Positions 1-8,425 of a DNA stretch of 46,594 bases are shown here, in pieces. The stretch covers positions 1 through 46,594 of the forward strand of contig JAJTGY010000032.1 of the NCBI GenBank assembly GCA_021298015.1. Reading direction: 5' to 3'. Under the pieces are notes generated by a model, which was not told the DNA's origin, did not search any database, and worked only from the letters and a program-made list of their open reading frames with translations. Numbering within the stretch: position 1 is the first letter of the stretch; the number at the start of each line of letters is the position of its first letter. The DNA is from Flammeovirgaceae bacterium (GTDB lineage: Bacteria; Bacteroidota; Bacteroidia; Cytophagales; Cyclobacteriaceae). Position numbers and translations under genes: made by a program.

Positions 1-54
1 ACTGTGCATCCCTTGTGGAATCACGCGTATGAAATTGACACCTTAACAGGATAA
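1..54 (+). CDS. Possible 3' end of an upstream gene (partial)
   Basis: The first frame stays open from base 1 and ends at a TAA at 52-54, giving a 17-residue tail that begins TVHPLWNHAYE. The residue mix is protein-like, but 17 codons can be open by chance and no family can be assigned. The gene body would lie to the left of the window. From 55 to 175 I see no gene, only AT-rich sequence leading to the next ORF. Confidence 0.3.
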   Translation, partial: TVHPLWNHAYEIDTLTG

Positions 55-175
55 GCACCAACCGATGTCACAAGCTCGGTGAGCAATCACCGATGCAAAG
101 TACGAACATGAAAATTTACTCTCTTAAACTGTTTTACTGAACTCAAAACAAACTTGAGAACTTAAAATTATACAC

Positions 176-790
176 ATGAAAAGGTCGATTATCGGATGTC
201 TGTTAGTTGTTAGTGTTTTGCTGGCCCATTCTTCTCTTGGACAAGCTCAGTTCGCCATCGGACTCAAGGGTGGTGCAAACTTTACGAAAATTGATGTAAG
301 CGATCCTTCGGCAACATGGGACGGTAAAACAGGATTTCATGGTGGTGCGTTCGCGCTTATAAAAATTTCAAAAATCGGTATACAGCCCGAGTTGATATTC
401 TCTCAACAAGGATCTACAGTTAATGTAAACGCACAGGATCTGAGTTCAAACTTTTCTTATTTGAATATTCCTGTAATTCTGAAACTCTATTTAGTTGGTG
501 GTCTAAACCTTCAGGCTGGCCCTCAATTTGGATTCTTGACATCGGCTGAATCAGAGTATAATCCACTTACGAACGTCCCTCAAACTAGCTCTGATGTGAA
601 AGACCTTTACAAGAATTCAGACTTTAGTTTGGGTTTGGGCGCTGGCTGGGATGCACCGTTTGGCTTGACTTTTGATGCCCGGTACAACCTTGGTTTGTCC
701 GAAATAAACAATAACTCTCAGGTAGAGGCTGCCAAAAATCAGGTGTTTCAAATATCAGTTGGCTTCAAGCTTTTGAAGTTCGGGAACTAA
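176..790 (+). CDS. Outer-membrane beta-barrel protein (PorT-like family)
   Basis: A 204-residue protein with a clear signal peptide: basic MKR start, hydrophobic core and a cleavage region near LGQAQ at about residue 25. The mature part alternates polar and hydrophobic residues, with glycine-rich turns (LKGGANF, LGLGAGWD) and ends in a strand with aromatic residues, as in the small 8-stranded barrels called porin family or outer membrane beta-barrel proteins in Bacteroidetes. It should sit in the outer membrane. No ligand or partner can be inferred. The gene is more AT-rich than the folC gene that follows, and a terminator separates the two, so it is probably transcribed alone. The family call rests on length, signal and strand pattern rather than a diagnostic motif. 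Confidence 0.7.
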   Translation: MKRSIIGCLLVVSVLLAHSSLGQAQFAIGLKGGANFTKIDVSDPSATWDGKTGFHGGAFALIKISKIGIQPELIFSQQGSTVNVNAQDLSSNFSYLNIPVILKLYLVGGLNLQAGPQFGFLTSAESEYNPLTNVPQTSSDVKDLYKNSDFSLGLGAGWDAPFGLTFDARYNLGLSEINNNSQVEAAKNQVFQISVGFKLLKFGN

Positions 791-812
791 TCTCGGCAGA
801 CCTTACTTGAAG

Positions 813-837
813 AGCCATTCGCCCGAATGGCTTTTTC
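813..837 (+). terminator. Rho-independent terminator after the beta-barrel gene
   Basis: AGCCATTCG (813-821) pairs perfectly with CGAATGGCT (824-832) and is followed by a T run (832-836). It lies 23 bases after the stop of the barrel gene and just before the folC start at 844, so folC needs its own promoter or readthrough. Confidence 0.75.
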
Positions 838-843
838 TATTTT

Positions 844-2118
844 ATGAACTATCAGCAGGCAGTTGAATTTTTGTACGCCCAGTTACCCATGTATCAACGC
901 GTGGGTTCGATGGCATTCAAAAAAGATTTAACGAATACCCTGGCCCTCTGCGCCCGGCTGGGTAACCCGCACCGGAATCTTAAGTTTGTGCATGTAGCAG
1001 GCACCAACGGCAAGGGCAGTTCGTCTCACATGCTGGCGGCTGTATTCCAGTCAGCCGGGTATCGCACGGGTTTGTATACGTCTCCTCATCTCAAATCGTT
1101 CACCGAACGGATCAAAGTAAACGGCACCGAGGTTTCTCAGGATTTTGTGATTCGCTTCACCAAGCGAGCGAGCGATTGGATTGCAGAGATTCGTCCTTCA
1201 TTTTTCGAGTTAACCGTGGCGATGGCCTTAGAGTACTTTGCCGAACAAAAAGTGGATATCGCCATCCTGGAGGTCGGTCTGGGTGGGCGACTTGACTCAA
1301 CCAATGTCATAGAGCCCGAGTTGTCGCTTATCACCAACATCGGCTGGGATCATATGGACATGCTGGGTAATACACTGCCTAAAATTGCAGGTGAGAAGGC
1401 GGGCATTATCAAAGCCAGAAAACCGGTCGTCATCAGCGAACATCAACCTGAAACGGACGAGGTCTTTATTCGGAAGGCACGCGAACTGAATTCGGCCTGC
1501 ACATTTGCCACCGATCGGGTCACAGTCACTGACGTGTCGGGTGGTTTTGAAATTGGTATAGATGGAAAGTCATCGTTCCGGCTGATACCACAACTCAAAG
1601 GCGATTATCAGCGCAAGAACATAGCGGGGGTGGTTTGTTCGGCTTTGCTGCTTCGCGAACAAGGCTGGCAAATTTCGGAGGCACACCTGCGGGAAGGAAT
1701 TGAACGTGTGGTGGAGTTGACGGGATTGAAAGGACGCTGGCAGCGGTTGTCCGATTATCCGCTGACTATTTGCGATACCGGCCACAATTTGGATGGCGTT
1801 CGCGAAGTAGTTACCCAACTGCAGAAGCAGAAGTACAACCATTTACACATCGTTTGGGGTAGTGTACGCGACAAGGATATCACCGGCATACTGGCGTTGT
1901 TGCCCACCGAGGCTCAGTACTATTTCTGCGAGGCCCGAATTCCCCGCGCAATGCCCGCCCGCGAACTGGCCGAAAAGGCGGCCGGTTTTGGATTGCACGG
2001 GCTAGTCATTCCCGATGTCAACCAGGCATTGGCGGCTGCGCGTTCAGCGGCCGGGGGGGATGACCTGATTTTTATTGGTGGCAGCACGTTTGTAGTAGCC
2101 GAATTGGATCAGTTATAA
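844..2118 (+). CDS. folC: Bifunctional folylpolyglutamate synthase / dihydrofolate synthase
   Basis: A 424-residue Mur-ligase-family enzyme that adds glutamate to dihydropteroate or folates in the cytoplasm. The ATP-binding P-loop GTNGKGS is at residues 53-59. The family motif EVGLGGRLDSTN follows at about residue 142, and ITNIGWDHMDMLG at about 164. The C-terminal domain contains the CDTGHNLDG motif at about residue 310. Length is typical for FolC. The ATG at 844 lies immediately after the terminator hairpin. trmB starts 8 bases after the folC stop, so the two are probably co-transcribed. Confidence 0.93.
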   Translation: MNYQQAVEFLYAQLPMYQRVGSMAFKKDLTNTLALCARLGNPHRNLKFVHVAGTNGKGSSSHMLAAVFQSAGYRTGLYTSPHLKSFTERIKVNGTEVSQDFVIRFTKRASDWIAEIRPSFFELTVAMALEYFAEQKVDIAILEVGLGGRLDSTNVIEPELSLITNIGWDHMDMLGNTLPKIAGEKAGIIKARKPVVISEHQPETDEVFIRKARELNSACTFATDRVTVTDVSGGFEIGIDGKSSFRLIPQLKGDYQRKNIAGVVCSALLLREQGWQISEAHLREGIERVVELTGLKGRWQRLSDYPLTICDTGHNLDGVREVVTQLQKQKYNHLHIVWGSVRDKDITGILALLPTEAQYYFCEARIPRAMPARELAEKAAGFGLHGLVIPDVNQALAAARSAAGGDDLIFIGGSTFVVAELDQL

Positions 2119-2126
2119 TTGCGGCC

Positions 2127-2789
2127 GTGAAGGGAAAGTTAAAACGGTTTGCAGTTGTGGCTCAGCGTGACAATGTGCTGGAGCCAGGCAAGGAGATCTT
2201 TAAGGAGATTAAAGGACGATGGAATGAATGCTATTTTCCAGCTCGACAACCGATAACCGTTGAGTTGGCCTGTGGAAGGGGTGAGTATACCGTGAACCTG
2301 GCCCGACAGTTTCCGGAGCGCAATTTTATTGGCATCGACAAAAAGGGAGACCGCCTGTGGAAAGGCAGCACCTGGGCCGTTGAAGGACAACTCACTAACG
2401 TAGGTTTCTTGCGCACCGATATTTTGTTTGTCGAGAGTTTCTTTGAGACGGCTGAGGTGGATGAACTGTGGATTACCTTCCCTGATCCGCGACCGCGCAA
2501 GCGCGACATCAAACGCAGACTTACCAGTCCGCGGTACCTGGACATGTATAAAAGGCTGGTCAAGCCAGGCGGATGGGTGCGGTTCAAAACGGACAATACT
2601 CCGCTTTTTGATTTCACCCTGGACGTGCTGCGGAATCGTACGGATGTGCATGGCCTCGTCTACACGCATGATTTGTATTCGTCTGATCTGCGGGCCGAGT
2701 GCTTTGATATCAAGACGCGCTACGAGGAGATGTTTGCCGCGAAAGGTGAAACCATCAAATACCTTCGCTTTGCCTTCACGTCTGCATAA
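2127..2789 (+). CDS. trmB: tRNA (guanine-N7-)-methyltransferase
   Basis: A 220-residue SAM-dependent methyltransferase expected to make m7G46 in tRNA variable loops. The SAM-binding motif VELACGRGEYTV is at about residue 46, FIGIDKKGDRLW follows, and the TrmB signature WITFPDPRPRKRD is at about residue 114. It starts with GTG at 2127, 8 bases after the folC stop, which is the first start in the frame and keeps the usual N-terminal length. A terminator is not evident; the next gene has its own promoter box. Confidence 0.92.
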   Translation: MKGKLKRFAVVAQRDNVLEPGKEIFKEIKGRWNECYFPARQPITVELACGRGEYTVNLARQFPERNFIGIDKKGDRLWKGSTWAVEGQLTNVGFLRTDILFVESFFETAEVDELWITFPDPRPRKRDIKRRLTSPRYLDMYKRLVKPGGWVRFKTDNTPLFDFTLDVLRNRTDVHGLVYTHDLYSSDLRAECFDIKTRYEEMFAAKGETIKYLRFAFTSA

Positions 2790-2814
2790 CAGTTTAATAA
2801 CATAGTTCTTGATC

Positions 2815-2842
2815 TTTGGCCTGAATGGGCGGCTTACCTTTG
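2815..2842 (+). promoter_or_regulatory. Bacteroidetes-type promoter for the LpxH-like gene
   Basis: TTTG at 2815-2818, a 16-base spacer, then a perfect TACCTTTG at 2835-2842. This fits the Bacteroidetes -33 TTTG / -7 TAnnTTTG pattern. Transcription would begin only a few bases before, or at, the ATG at 2850, giving a nearly leaderless mRNA. Confidence 0.6.
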
Positions 2843-2849
2843 TCTAAAC

Positions 2850-3710
2850 ATGGCAAAAAAGCGCAAGCGCGAGGTTGAATTGGTTGTTTTGTCGGATATT
2901 CACCTCGGCACCTATGGCTGCCACTCCGAAGAGCTTCTTCGGTACCTCAAGACCATAAAGCCCAAACGTTTGGTATTGAATGGCGACATTATTGACATGT
3001 GGCAATTCAGCAAAAGATATTGGCCGAAGTCTCATATGCTGGTGATCAAACACCTGACCGGCCTCATCGCCAAAGGAAACACCAAGATTACCTACCTCAC
3101 CGGCAATCACGATGAAATGCTGCGAAAGTTTGCCGGTTTCAGATTGGGTAATTTTCAAATTGAGAACAAGAAGGTAATTGCCTTGAACGGCAAGAGGGCC
3201 TGGCTGTTTCATGGCGATGTTTTTGATGTCACCATGCGTTACTCAAAATGGATTGCCCGGCTCGGTGCTATCGGATACGATCTGCTGATCCTGCTGAATG
3301 CAGCGGTCAATTTCATTTCCAAGTCGTTGGGCCGCGGGCGCATTTCTCTATCGAAGCGGGTGAAGGACAGCGTCAAGCAAGCGGTTACGTTCATCAATAA
3401 CTTTGAGCAGACCGCAGCCGAAATCGCGATTGCCAACGGGTATGACTATGTGGTTTGCGGGCACATCCATCATCCGGAAATGCGAAAAATTGTGACGCCC
3501 AAAGGCGAGGTGACCTATCTCAATTCCGGTGACTGGGTTGAAAACCTGACCGCGCTCGAGTTTCATCAGGGTGTTTGGCGCATTTATCGGTATCAGGATG
3601 ATCTGTACGCGCAAAACATCAAACTTCCGAAACACATGCGCGGTGATCTGGATAATGATGAGATTTTTAAGGACCTTGTTTCGGAATTTCTTTCCGGCAA
3701 AGCAAAATGA
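2850..3710 (+). CDS. LpxH-like metallophosphoesterase (UDP-2,3-diacylglucosamine diphosphatase family)
   Basis: A 286-residue calcineurin-type phosphoesterase. The metal-binding motifs are all present in order: LSDIHLG near residue 14, NGDIIDMW near 47, TGNHDEM near 88, FHGDVFD near 120 and CGHIHHPE near 203. The spacing and the long helical insert resemble LpxH-type UDP-2,3-diacylglucosamine pyrophosphatases of lipid A synthesis, and Bacteroidetes often use such divergent homologues. A different phosphoesterase substrate is possible. Its last four bases overlap the start of the glycosyltransferase gene (ATGA), so the two are translationally coupled, in keeping with an envelope-glycolipid role. 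Confidence 0.8.
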   Translation: MAKKRKREVELVVLSDIHLGTYGCHSEELLRYLKTIKPKRLVLNGDIIDMWQFSKRYWPKSHMLVIKHLTGLIAKGNTKITYLTGNHDEMLRKFAGFRLGNFQIENKKVIALNGKRAWLFHGDVFDVTMRYSKWIARLGAIGYDLLILLNAAVNFISKSLGRGRISLSKRVKDSVKQAVTFINNFEQTAAEIAIANGYDYVVCGHIHHPEMRKIVTPKGEVTYLNSGDWVENLTALEFHQGVWRIYRYQDDLYAQNIKLPKHMRGDLDNDEIFKDLVSEFLSGKAK

Positions 3711-4693
3711 AGATACTCTACGCCATTCAGGGAACCGGCAATGGCCATCTGTCAAGAGCGGTCGATATCATCCCCGAATTGAGCCGGTATGGCGAACTGG
3801 ATTTGTTGGTGAGCGGAGCTCAAGCGGAAGTCAGATTACCTTACCCGGTTAAGTACACGTCAAAGGGTTTAAGTTTCTACTTTGGCAAGCGGGGTGGCAT
3901 TGATTTCTACAAAACTTTTGTGGAGAACAGGTCGGGCGACCTCCTGAATGAGATCAATAACTTTCCGGTCGAGCGCTATGATCTGGTCGTCAATGACTTT
4001 GAGCCAATTACGGCCTGGGCATGCCGGAAGAAAAATATCCCGTGTGTTGGACTCAGTCATCAGGCCGCGCTATTGTCAAAGAAATCGCCCCGGCCACGAA
4101 GGCAAGACCCATTCGGTGAGTGGATATTGAAAAAGTATGCCCCGGTGAAGAAATATGTTGGTTTTCACTTTAAGGAGTACGACAAAAATATTTTTCAGCC
4201 TGTTGTTCGGAAAATTATTCGAGAAGCCAAGACCACGAACAAAGGGCATTACACGTGCTATTTACCTGCCTACGATGACAAAAAACTCGTGGAGTTATTC
4301 ATGAAATGGCCCAAAGTGCGCTGGCATATTTTTTCGAAGCACACCCGGCAGCCTTACCACATCGGGCGTATTTCGGTTTATCCGGTAAGCGGTGCGGAGT
4401 TTGTCGAGAGTCTGCTGTCTGCAGAGGGGGTGCTAACCGGAGCTGGTTTTGAAACCCCGGCAGAAGTTCTTCACCTGAACAAAAAGCTGATGGTGGTACC
4501 CATGAAAAGCCAATATGAGCAGCACTGCAACGCGGCCGCGTTGAAGAAACTCGGGGTGCCGGTCTTGAAGAAAGTGAAACGTAAGCAGTTGCCAAAGATT
4601 GAGGCCTGGATTGATTCAGCTAAACCTTTAGACATCTTCTTCCCGGATGTGGCAGGTGCTGCCGTAGACCACCTGATGACAAGGGTCATATAG
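3707..4693 (+). CDS. MurG-like glycosyltransferase (GT-B fold)
   Basis: A 328-residue protein. The N-terminal motif GTGNGHLSRA (residues 9-18) matches the glycine-rich acceptor loop of GT28/MurG-like enzymes. The C-terminal part has the donor-binding pattern LTGAGFETPAEVLHL followed by EQHCNAAALKKLG (about residues 245-285), as in nucleotide-sugar GT-B enzymes. It is shorter than MurG and has an unusual middle, so it is not MurG itself. It overlaps the LpxH-like gene by four bases, which suggests that the two act on the same envelope lipid or glycan. Substrate unknown. Confidence 0.75.
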   Translation: MKILYAIQGTGNGHLSRAVDIIPELSRYGELDLLVSGAQAEVRLPYPVKYTSKGLSFYFGKRGGIDFYKTFVENRSGDLLNEINNFPVERYDLVVNDFEPITAWACRKKNIPCVGLSHQAALLSKKSPRPRRQDPFGEWILKKYAPVKKYVGFHFKEYDKNIFQPVVRKIIREAKTTNKGHYTCYLPAYDDKKLVELFMKWPKVRWHIFSKHTRQPYHIGRISVYPVSGAEFVESLLSAEGVLTGAGFETPAEVLHLNKKLMVVPMKSQYEQHCNAAALKKLGVPVLKKVKRKQLPKIEAWIDSAKPLDIFFPDVAGAAVDHLMTRVI

Positions 4694-4775
4694 GGGATAG
4701 TATTTCGCAGAACTTTTCTGATTTAATACGCCTGTAAAGTTCAGATAACATCTTATGCTCATCTTGGCAAACGTC

Positions 4776-5456
4776 ATGAGCAAGACACGGGTATTGGTGG
4801 TGGATGATGATGCCGACATTCTGGCGTTGTTAAAATACAATTTGGAGAAAGAAGGTTTCAAGGTACGCACGGTGGAAGACAGTCGCGAGGCCGTGGGTGA
4901 AGCACTTGGTTTTTCCCCCGACCTGATCATTCTGGACATCATGATGCCGTTCATCAACGGCTTGGACCTTTGCCGACAGTTCCGGAGAATGGAAAAGTTT
5001 AAAGAGGCCTACATTTTCTTCCTCACTGCGCGTTCAGAAACTCTGCTACAAGAGCCCGCGCTGAATGCGGGAGCCGATGATTTCATTGAAAAGATTGTGG
5101 GCCTTCGGTTACTCACAAACCGGGTAGTAGCCGTCTTGAAGCGGCACTTTGTGATTCGCAAAAGTTTAAGTGAGGTTAAGGTCGGGGGACTAGAGGTGAG
5201 CCGGACAAAATCACTTGCAGTGCTGGCTGGCGAAAAGATACCCCTGGCTCGCCCGGAACTTGACCTGCTGTTTTTTCTCGCTCAAAATCCGCGCAAGGTC
5301 ATCACACGCGAACACCTGATTGGAAATATCTGGGGCTCTGAAATTTATTCCGGTTCCTTGTCGGTGGATACTTATCTTGAAAAGTTGTCACAAAAACTGG
5401 GCGTGGGGTGGATTATGCGCTTGAGCGAAGACAAATACAAATTCATTCCCCGCTGA
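4776..5456 (+). CDS. OmpR/PhoB-type response regulator (orphan)
   Basis: From the ATG at 4776 the protein has 226 residues: a receiver domain (1-120) and a winged-helix DNA-binding domain (about 130-226, ending in LSEDKYKFIPR). Acidic-pocket residues D11 and D12, phospho-acceptor D54 in LDIMMP, and switch T84 are visible. K106 is kept but is followed by Ile-Val instead of the usual Pro, which may alter the signalling loop. A start at 4755 would add seven residues before MSKTRVLVVDDD; the 4776 start puts the first strand at the usual place. No histidine kinase is nearby, so the partner is encoded elsewhere. It converges with and overlaps the TrpF-like gene by 14 bases. Confidence 0.88.
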   Translation: MSKTRVLVVDDDADILALLKYNLEKEGFKVRTVEDSREAVGEALGFSPDLIILDIMMPFINGLDLCRQFRRMEKFKEAYIFFLTARSETLLQEPALNAGADDFIEKIVGLRLLTNRVVAVLKRHFVIRKSLSEVKVGGLEVSRTKSLAVLAGEKIPLARPELDLLFFLAQNPRKVITREHLIGNIWGSEIYSGSLSVDTYLEKLSQKLGVGWIMRLSEDKYKFIPR

Positions 5457-6006
5457 TTTCGAGTGTCTCCAGGATTTCGCTCAGGTAGTCGAAATCGGTA
5501 AGGCCTGGTTTTTCCTCGGCTGAACCTTGCAAGGCGAGACCGCAGTTGGGAAATTGCAGCAGTCGATCCCAAACAGTCGCACCGGGCCACTCAACCAATA
5601 CGGGTGCCATGTCTGTCAAGGTACGCACGACTGGCAAATCTGATAGACTGACGTTACTCAATTGAAAATACGCGGCCCTCTTCAAATCGTGGTCAGGCAG
5701 CGAACGGACCTCTTGTGCTGTGCCACTGAAGATCACCGGTACAGACGATGGAACACGAGCGGCCTGTGCAGGCGTTGCCAGGATCAGATCCGGAATAAAG
5801 GACTCCAGAAGTTTGGGCACATCTGTTTCCTCCGGGGCGAGTTCCAATACCACACGTGGCCCGGTAACCCAGCCTCGGATGTCCCGATACGTGTCGAGTG
5901 CCAAAGTCGATGGAAAACCGAGCAAGTCCACACCCATGCCCGCACAATAGCGGGCATCGCTCAGGTTTACGATGTTTCCTACCTTCACGGTTACTTTTAG
6001 CGCCAT
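5443..6006 (-). CDS. TrpF-like protein lacking the catalytic cysteine
   Basis: A 187-residue protein from the ATG at 6006; upstream codons of the open frame do not look coding. The N-terminus VKVGNIVNLSDA aligns with the phosphoribosylanthranilate isomerase start VKICG(L)TNLEDA, but the catalytic Cys is Gly. Later, VLVEWPG stands where active TrpF has LLLD plus a phosphate-binding GGTG, so the catalytic Asp is also changed. The end KPGLTDFDYL resembles the TrpF PGxKD segment. No other trp gene is near. It may be a catalytically dead or repurposed TIM barrel; a TrpF function is unlikely on these residues. Its 3' end overlaps the response regulator by 14 bases (convergent). Confidence 0.65.
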   Translation of the reverse strand: MALKVTVKVGNIVNLSDARYCAGMGVDLLGFPSTLALDTYRDIRGWVTGPRVVLELAPEETDVPKLLESFIPDLILATPAQAARVPSSVPVIFSGTAQEVRSLPDHDLKRAAYFQLSNVSLSDLPVVRTLTDMAPVLVEWPGATVWDRLLQFPNCGLALQGSAEEKPGLTDFDYLSEILETLEISGE

Positions 6007-6086
6007 AGCTCGAATGCGACAATTGATTTGGGCCAAATTTCGGTAAACGGGTTGGTATTGCGATGAGAAGAATAACGTCCTTTCGG

Positions 6087-6094
6087 TACCTTTG
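6087..6094 (+). promoter_or_regulatory. Perfect -7 promoter box TACCTTTG
   Basis: TACCTTTG lies 9 bases before the ATG at 6104. A matching -33 TTG at normal spacing is not seen. The box argues against the TTG at 6092 as the translation start, because that codon lies inside the box. Confidence 0.45.
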
Positions 6095-6103
6095 CTGGCG
6101 ATC

Positions 6104-6784
6104 ATGAGAAAATGGATTGGTGTGTGGTTGGTTCTGCTGGTGGCCTGCGAGAATGAGCCGCCAGCCCCCGTACAGTCCGGCAGTCAGTTTTTTCCGGTTG
6201 CAGGCGGTTTGTTTTGGACGTATGCCGTTGAACAAACCGTGACTACGCCCACCAGTGTTTCGTCAGTGCAATTTGAGATCCGGCTTCGCGTTACCGACTC
6301 ACTGCTGAATGCAGAAGGTGGTTACTCGTACCGCGTTGAGCAGGCGAGGCGTAGCCGGCCTCAGGATGCCTGGATCAATGAAGGTAGCGGATTGATTCGG
6401 AAAAATAGCTTGGAGGCCGTTCAACAGCAGAAAGGTGTGAGCTACGTGAAACTAGGTTTCCCTCTATTCGAGGGTCGAAGCTGGAACGGGAATGCCTTAA
6501 ATGCTGAAGAGGCGGAGGAGTACAGGGTCGTGTCGTTCAATGAGCCCTTCGAAACGTCTACGGGATTATCATTTCCCCGGACACTGCGCGTAGATCAGGC
6601 TGAACTAGACGATCGGATAGTCTTCCGGGATCTTCGCCACGAAGTGTACGCGGAAAATGTGGGATTGGTGACACGCGAAGTAACCCAGTTGGAGTATTAT
6701 ACTGATCCGCCCCGACTGGGAAAAGAAATGGTGAAACAAGGCCTTGTCGAGAAGATGGCATTAATTGAATTTGGTCGTGAATAG
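6104..6784 (+). CDS. Putative lipoprotein of unknown function
   Basis: A 226-residue protein from the ATG at 6104. MRKWIGVWLVLLVAC is a lipoprotein signal with the lipobox Cys at residue 15, followed by a proline-rich linker. The body (for example GGLFWTYAVEQ and a late EVYAENVGLVTREVTQLEYY) resembles the many Bacteroidetes lipoproteins that carry a strand-rich domain with YxENVGLV near the end, but no enzyme motif is visible. It ends inside the first codons of the subtilase gene (8-20 base overlap depending on the start), so both are probably translated together. Confidence 0.75.
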   Translation: MRKWIGVWLVLLVACENEPPAPVQSGSQFFPVAGGLFWTYAVEQTVTTPTSVSSVQFEIRLRVTDSLLNAEGGYSYRVEQARRSRPQDAWINEGSGLIRKNSLEAVQQQKGVSYVKLGFPLFEGRSWNGNALNAEEAEEYRVVSFNEPFETSTGLSFPRTLRVDQAELDDRIVFRDLRHEVYAENVGLVTREVTQLEYYTDPPRLGKEMVKQGLVEKMALIEFGRE

Positions 6785-8387
6785 ATGGCCGGCCGGAGTT
6801 CTGTGCACGTTAATGACGATGCCGGTGTTTGCGCAGGTCAACCGGTACTTTGTCTCATTCCGCGACAAGGCTAATACGCCTTATTCGCTCACGTCCCCCG
6901 GTGATTACCTATCGGAAAGGAGTTTGGCAAGGCGCAGCCGCAACCAGGTGGCCGTAACGATCGATGATTTACCGGTTACACCGGCCTATGTTTCCACCGT
7001 ACAAACTACCGGAGCAGCGGTACTGTTCGCCTCGCGATGGCGAAATGGGGTGATCGTGGAAGCCACGGAATCGCAGCGGGTCGCGTTGGTTGCACTGCCT
7101 ATTGTATCCTCGGTCGTGTTGATCGCGCCTGGTCCGAAATCCTCCTCGTGGGGGCGGCAGCGCAAACGCGATCGAGAGGCAACGGAAGGCACGTCTTCGG
7201 GAGCAGCCACACGAACCCAGCTGACTCAAATTGGAATCGACCAAATGCACGCCTCTGGTTATCGGGGCGAAGGCGTTTGGGTAGGTATATTCGACAGTGG
7301 TTTTATTGGCGTGAATACAACAGCACCCTTCCAACATCTTTTTTCAGGTAGCCGGGTGTTGTATACGTATAACTTTGTCAACAACCGCAGTGGCGTGTAT
7401 GAGCGTGATGATCACGGCACCGAGGTTATGTCCGTCTTGGCAGCGCGAACGTCTGCCTACCAAGGCGCGTTGCCAAACGCATCCTATCTGATGTTTTTGA
7501 CCGAGGATGTGGCCAGCGAATACCGCATTGAGGAGTACAACTGGACAATCGCTGCCGAGCGTGCCGATAGTGCAGGAGTTGACGTGATCAACTCATCGCT
7601 GGGTTATTACGATTTTGACCACCCGGCTATGAACTATGCCAAGTCCGATCTCACGGGAGATCGGGCAATCGTGACGGGGGCTGCCGCGATGGCCCGCGAT
7701 CGGGGAATGATTGTCGTGTGTTCCGCGGGCAATGAGGGAGCTATTTCATGGAAATTAGTCACGCCTCCGGCCGATGCCGATGGAATCTTAGCGATAGGTG
7801 CTGTCAATAGTGCAGGCCTGCGCGTGGGGTTTAGCTCGACAGGGCCAACAGCCGATAATCGCATTAAGCCGGATGTCATGGCCCTTGGGTCGGGCACCAC
7901 GGTGATCAATCAGGCCGGTAATGTGTCAACCGCATCGGGTACTTCGCTGGCCAGTCCATTGGTTGCCGGATTAGCGGGAGGATTACTTCAATACGGTCCT
8001 TCCTGGACATCCGCAACCGTGGTTCAGGCAATTAAGGGTTCGGCTAGTATGGCCTCACGGCCAGATCAATTTATGGGCTATGGAATTCCCAACTTTTATG
8101 CGGCCGTTCGTTACCTGTTGGCCCGGGACAACCGCGATAACATTACGTTGTATCCCAACCCGGTAGATACACCGCTAACTATTTCGTTTAAGGATCAACC
8201 CGAGCAGCCCGTCAAAGTGATCATTACCGATTTGATGGGCCGAACGTGCCTGGAATACGAGAGCGAAATCAATTGGCAGAGCACCAACCCCGTTCAACTC
8301 GATGTGGTTTCGTTGACGAGCGGTCTGTATTTGGTCAGGGTGCAGACAAACCAGGAGACTGTAGTATTCAAGCTGATGAAGAATTAA
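6765..8387 (+). CDS. S8 family subtilisin-like peptidase with T9SS sorting domain
   Basis: A 540-residue secreted serine protease. The catalytic triad is visible: D177 in GIFDSGF, H217 in RDDHGTE and S394 in SGTSLASP; the oxyanion region SAGNEG is at about 320-325. The last ~80 residues (NITLYPNPVDTPLTI, then SGLYLVRVQT and VFKLMKN) form a type A T9SS C-terminal sorting domain, so the enzyme should cross the outer membrane by that route. The start is a non-ATG codon: TTG at 6765 or 6771 or GTG at 6777; each leaves the signal sequence ending in PVFAQ. It overlaps the preceding lipoprotein gene. Confidence 0.9.
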   Translation: MNLVVNRWPAGVLCTLMTMPVFAQVNRYFVSFRDKANTPYSLTSPGDYLSERSLARRSRNQVAVTIDDLPVTPAYVSTVQTTGAAVLFASRWRNGVIVEATESQRVALVALPIVSSVVLIAPGPKSSSWGRQRKRDREATEGTSSGAATRTQLTQIGIDQMHASGYRGEGVWVGIFDSGFIGVNTTAPFQHLFSGSRVLYTYNFVNNRSGVYERDDHGTEVMSVLAARTSAYQGALPNASYLMFLTEDVASEYRIEEYNWTIAAERADSAGVDVINSSLGYYDFDHPAMNYAKSDLTGDRAIVTGAAAMARDRGMIVVCSAGNEGAISWKLVTPPADADGILAIGAVNSAGLRVGFSSTGPTADNRIKPDVMALGSGTTVINQAGNVSTASGTSLASPLVAGLAGGLLQYGPSWTSATVVQAIKGSASMASRPDQFMGYGIPNFYAAVRYLLARDNRDNITLYPNPVDTPLTISFKDQPEQPVKVIITDLMGRTCLEYESEINWQSTNPVQLDVVSLTSGLYLVRVQTNQETVVFKLMKN

Positions 8388-8425
8388 GTTGCGTCATTGT
8401 TTGTAACTTTCCCGTCTGATTTTAA

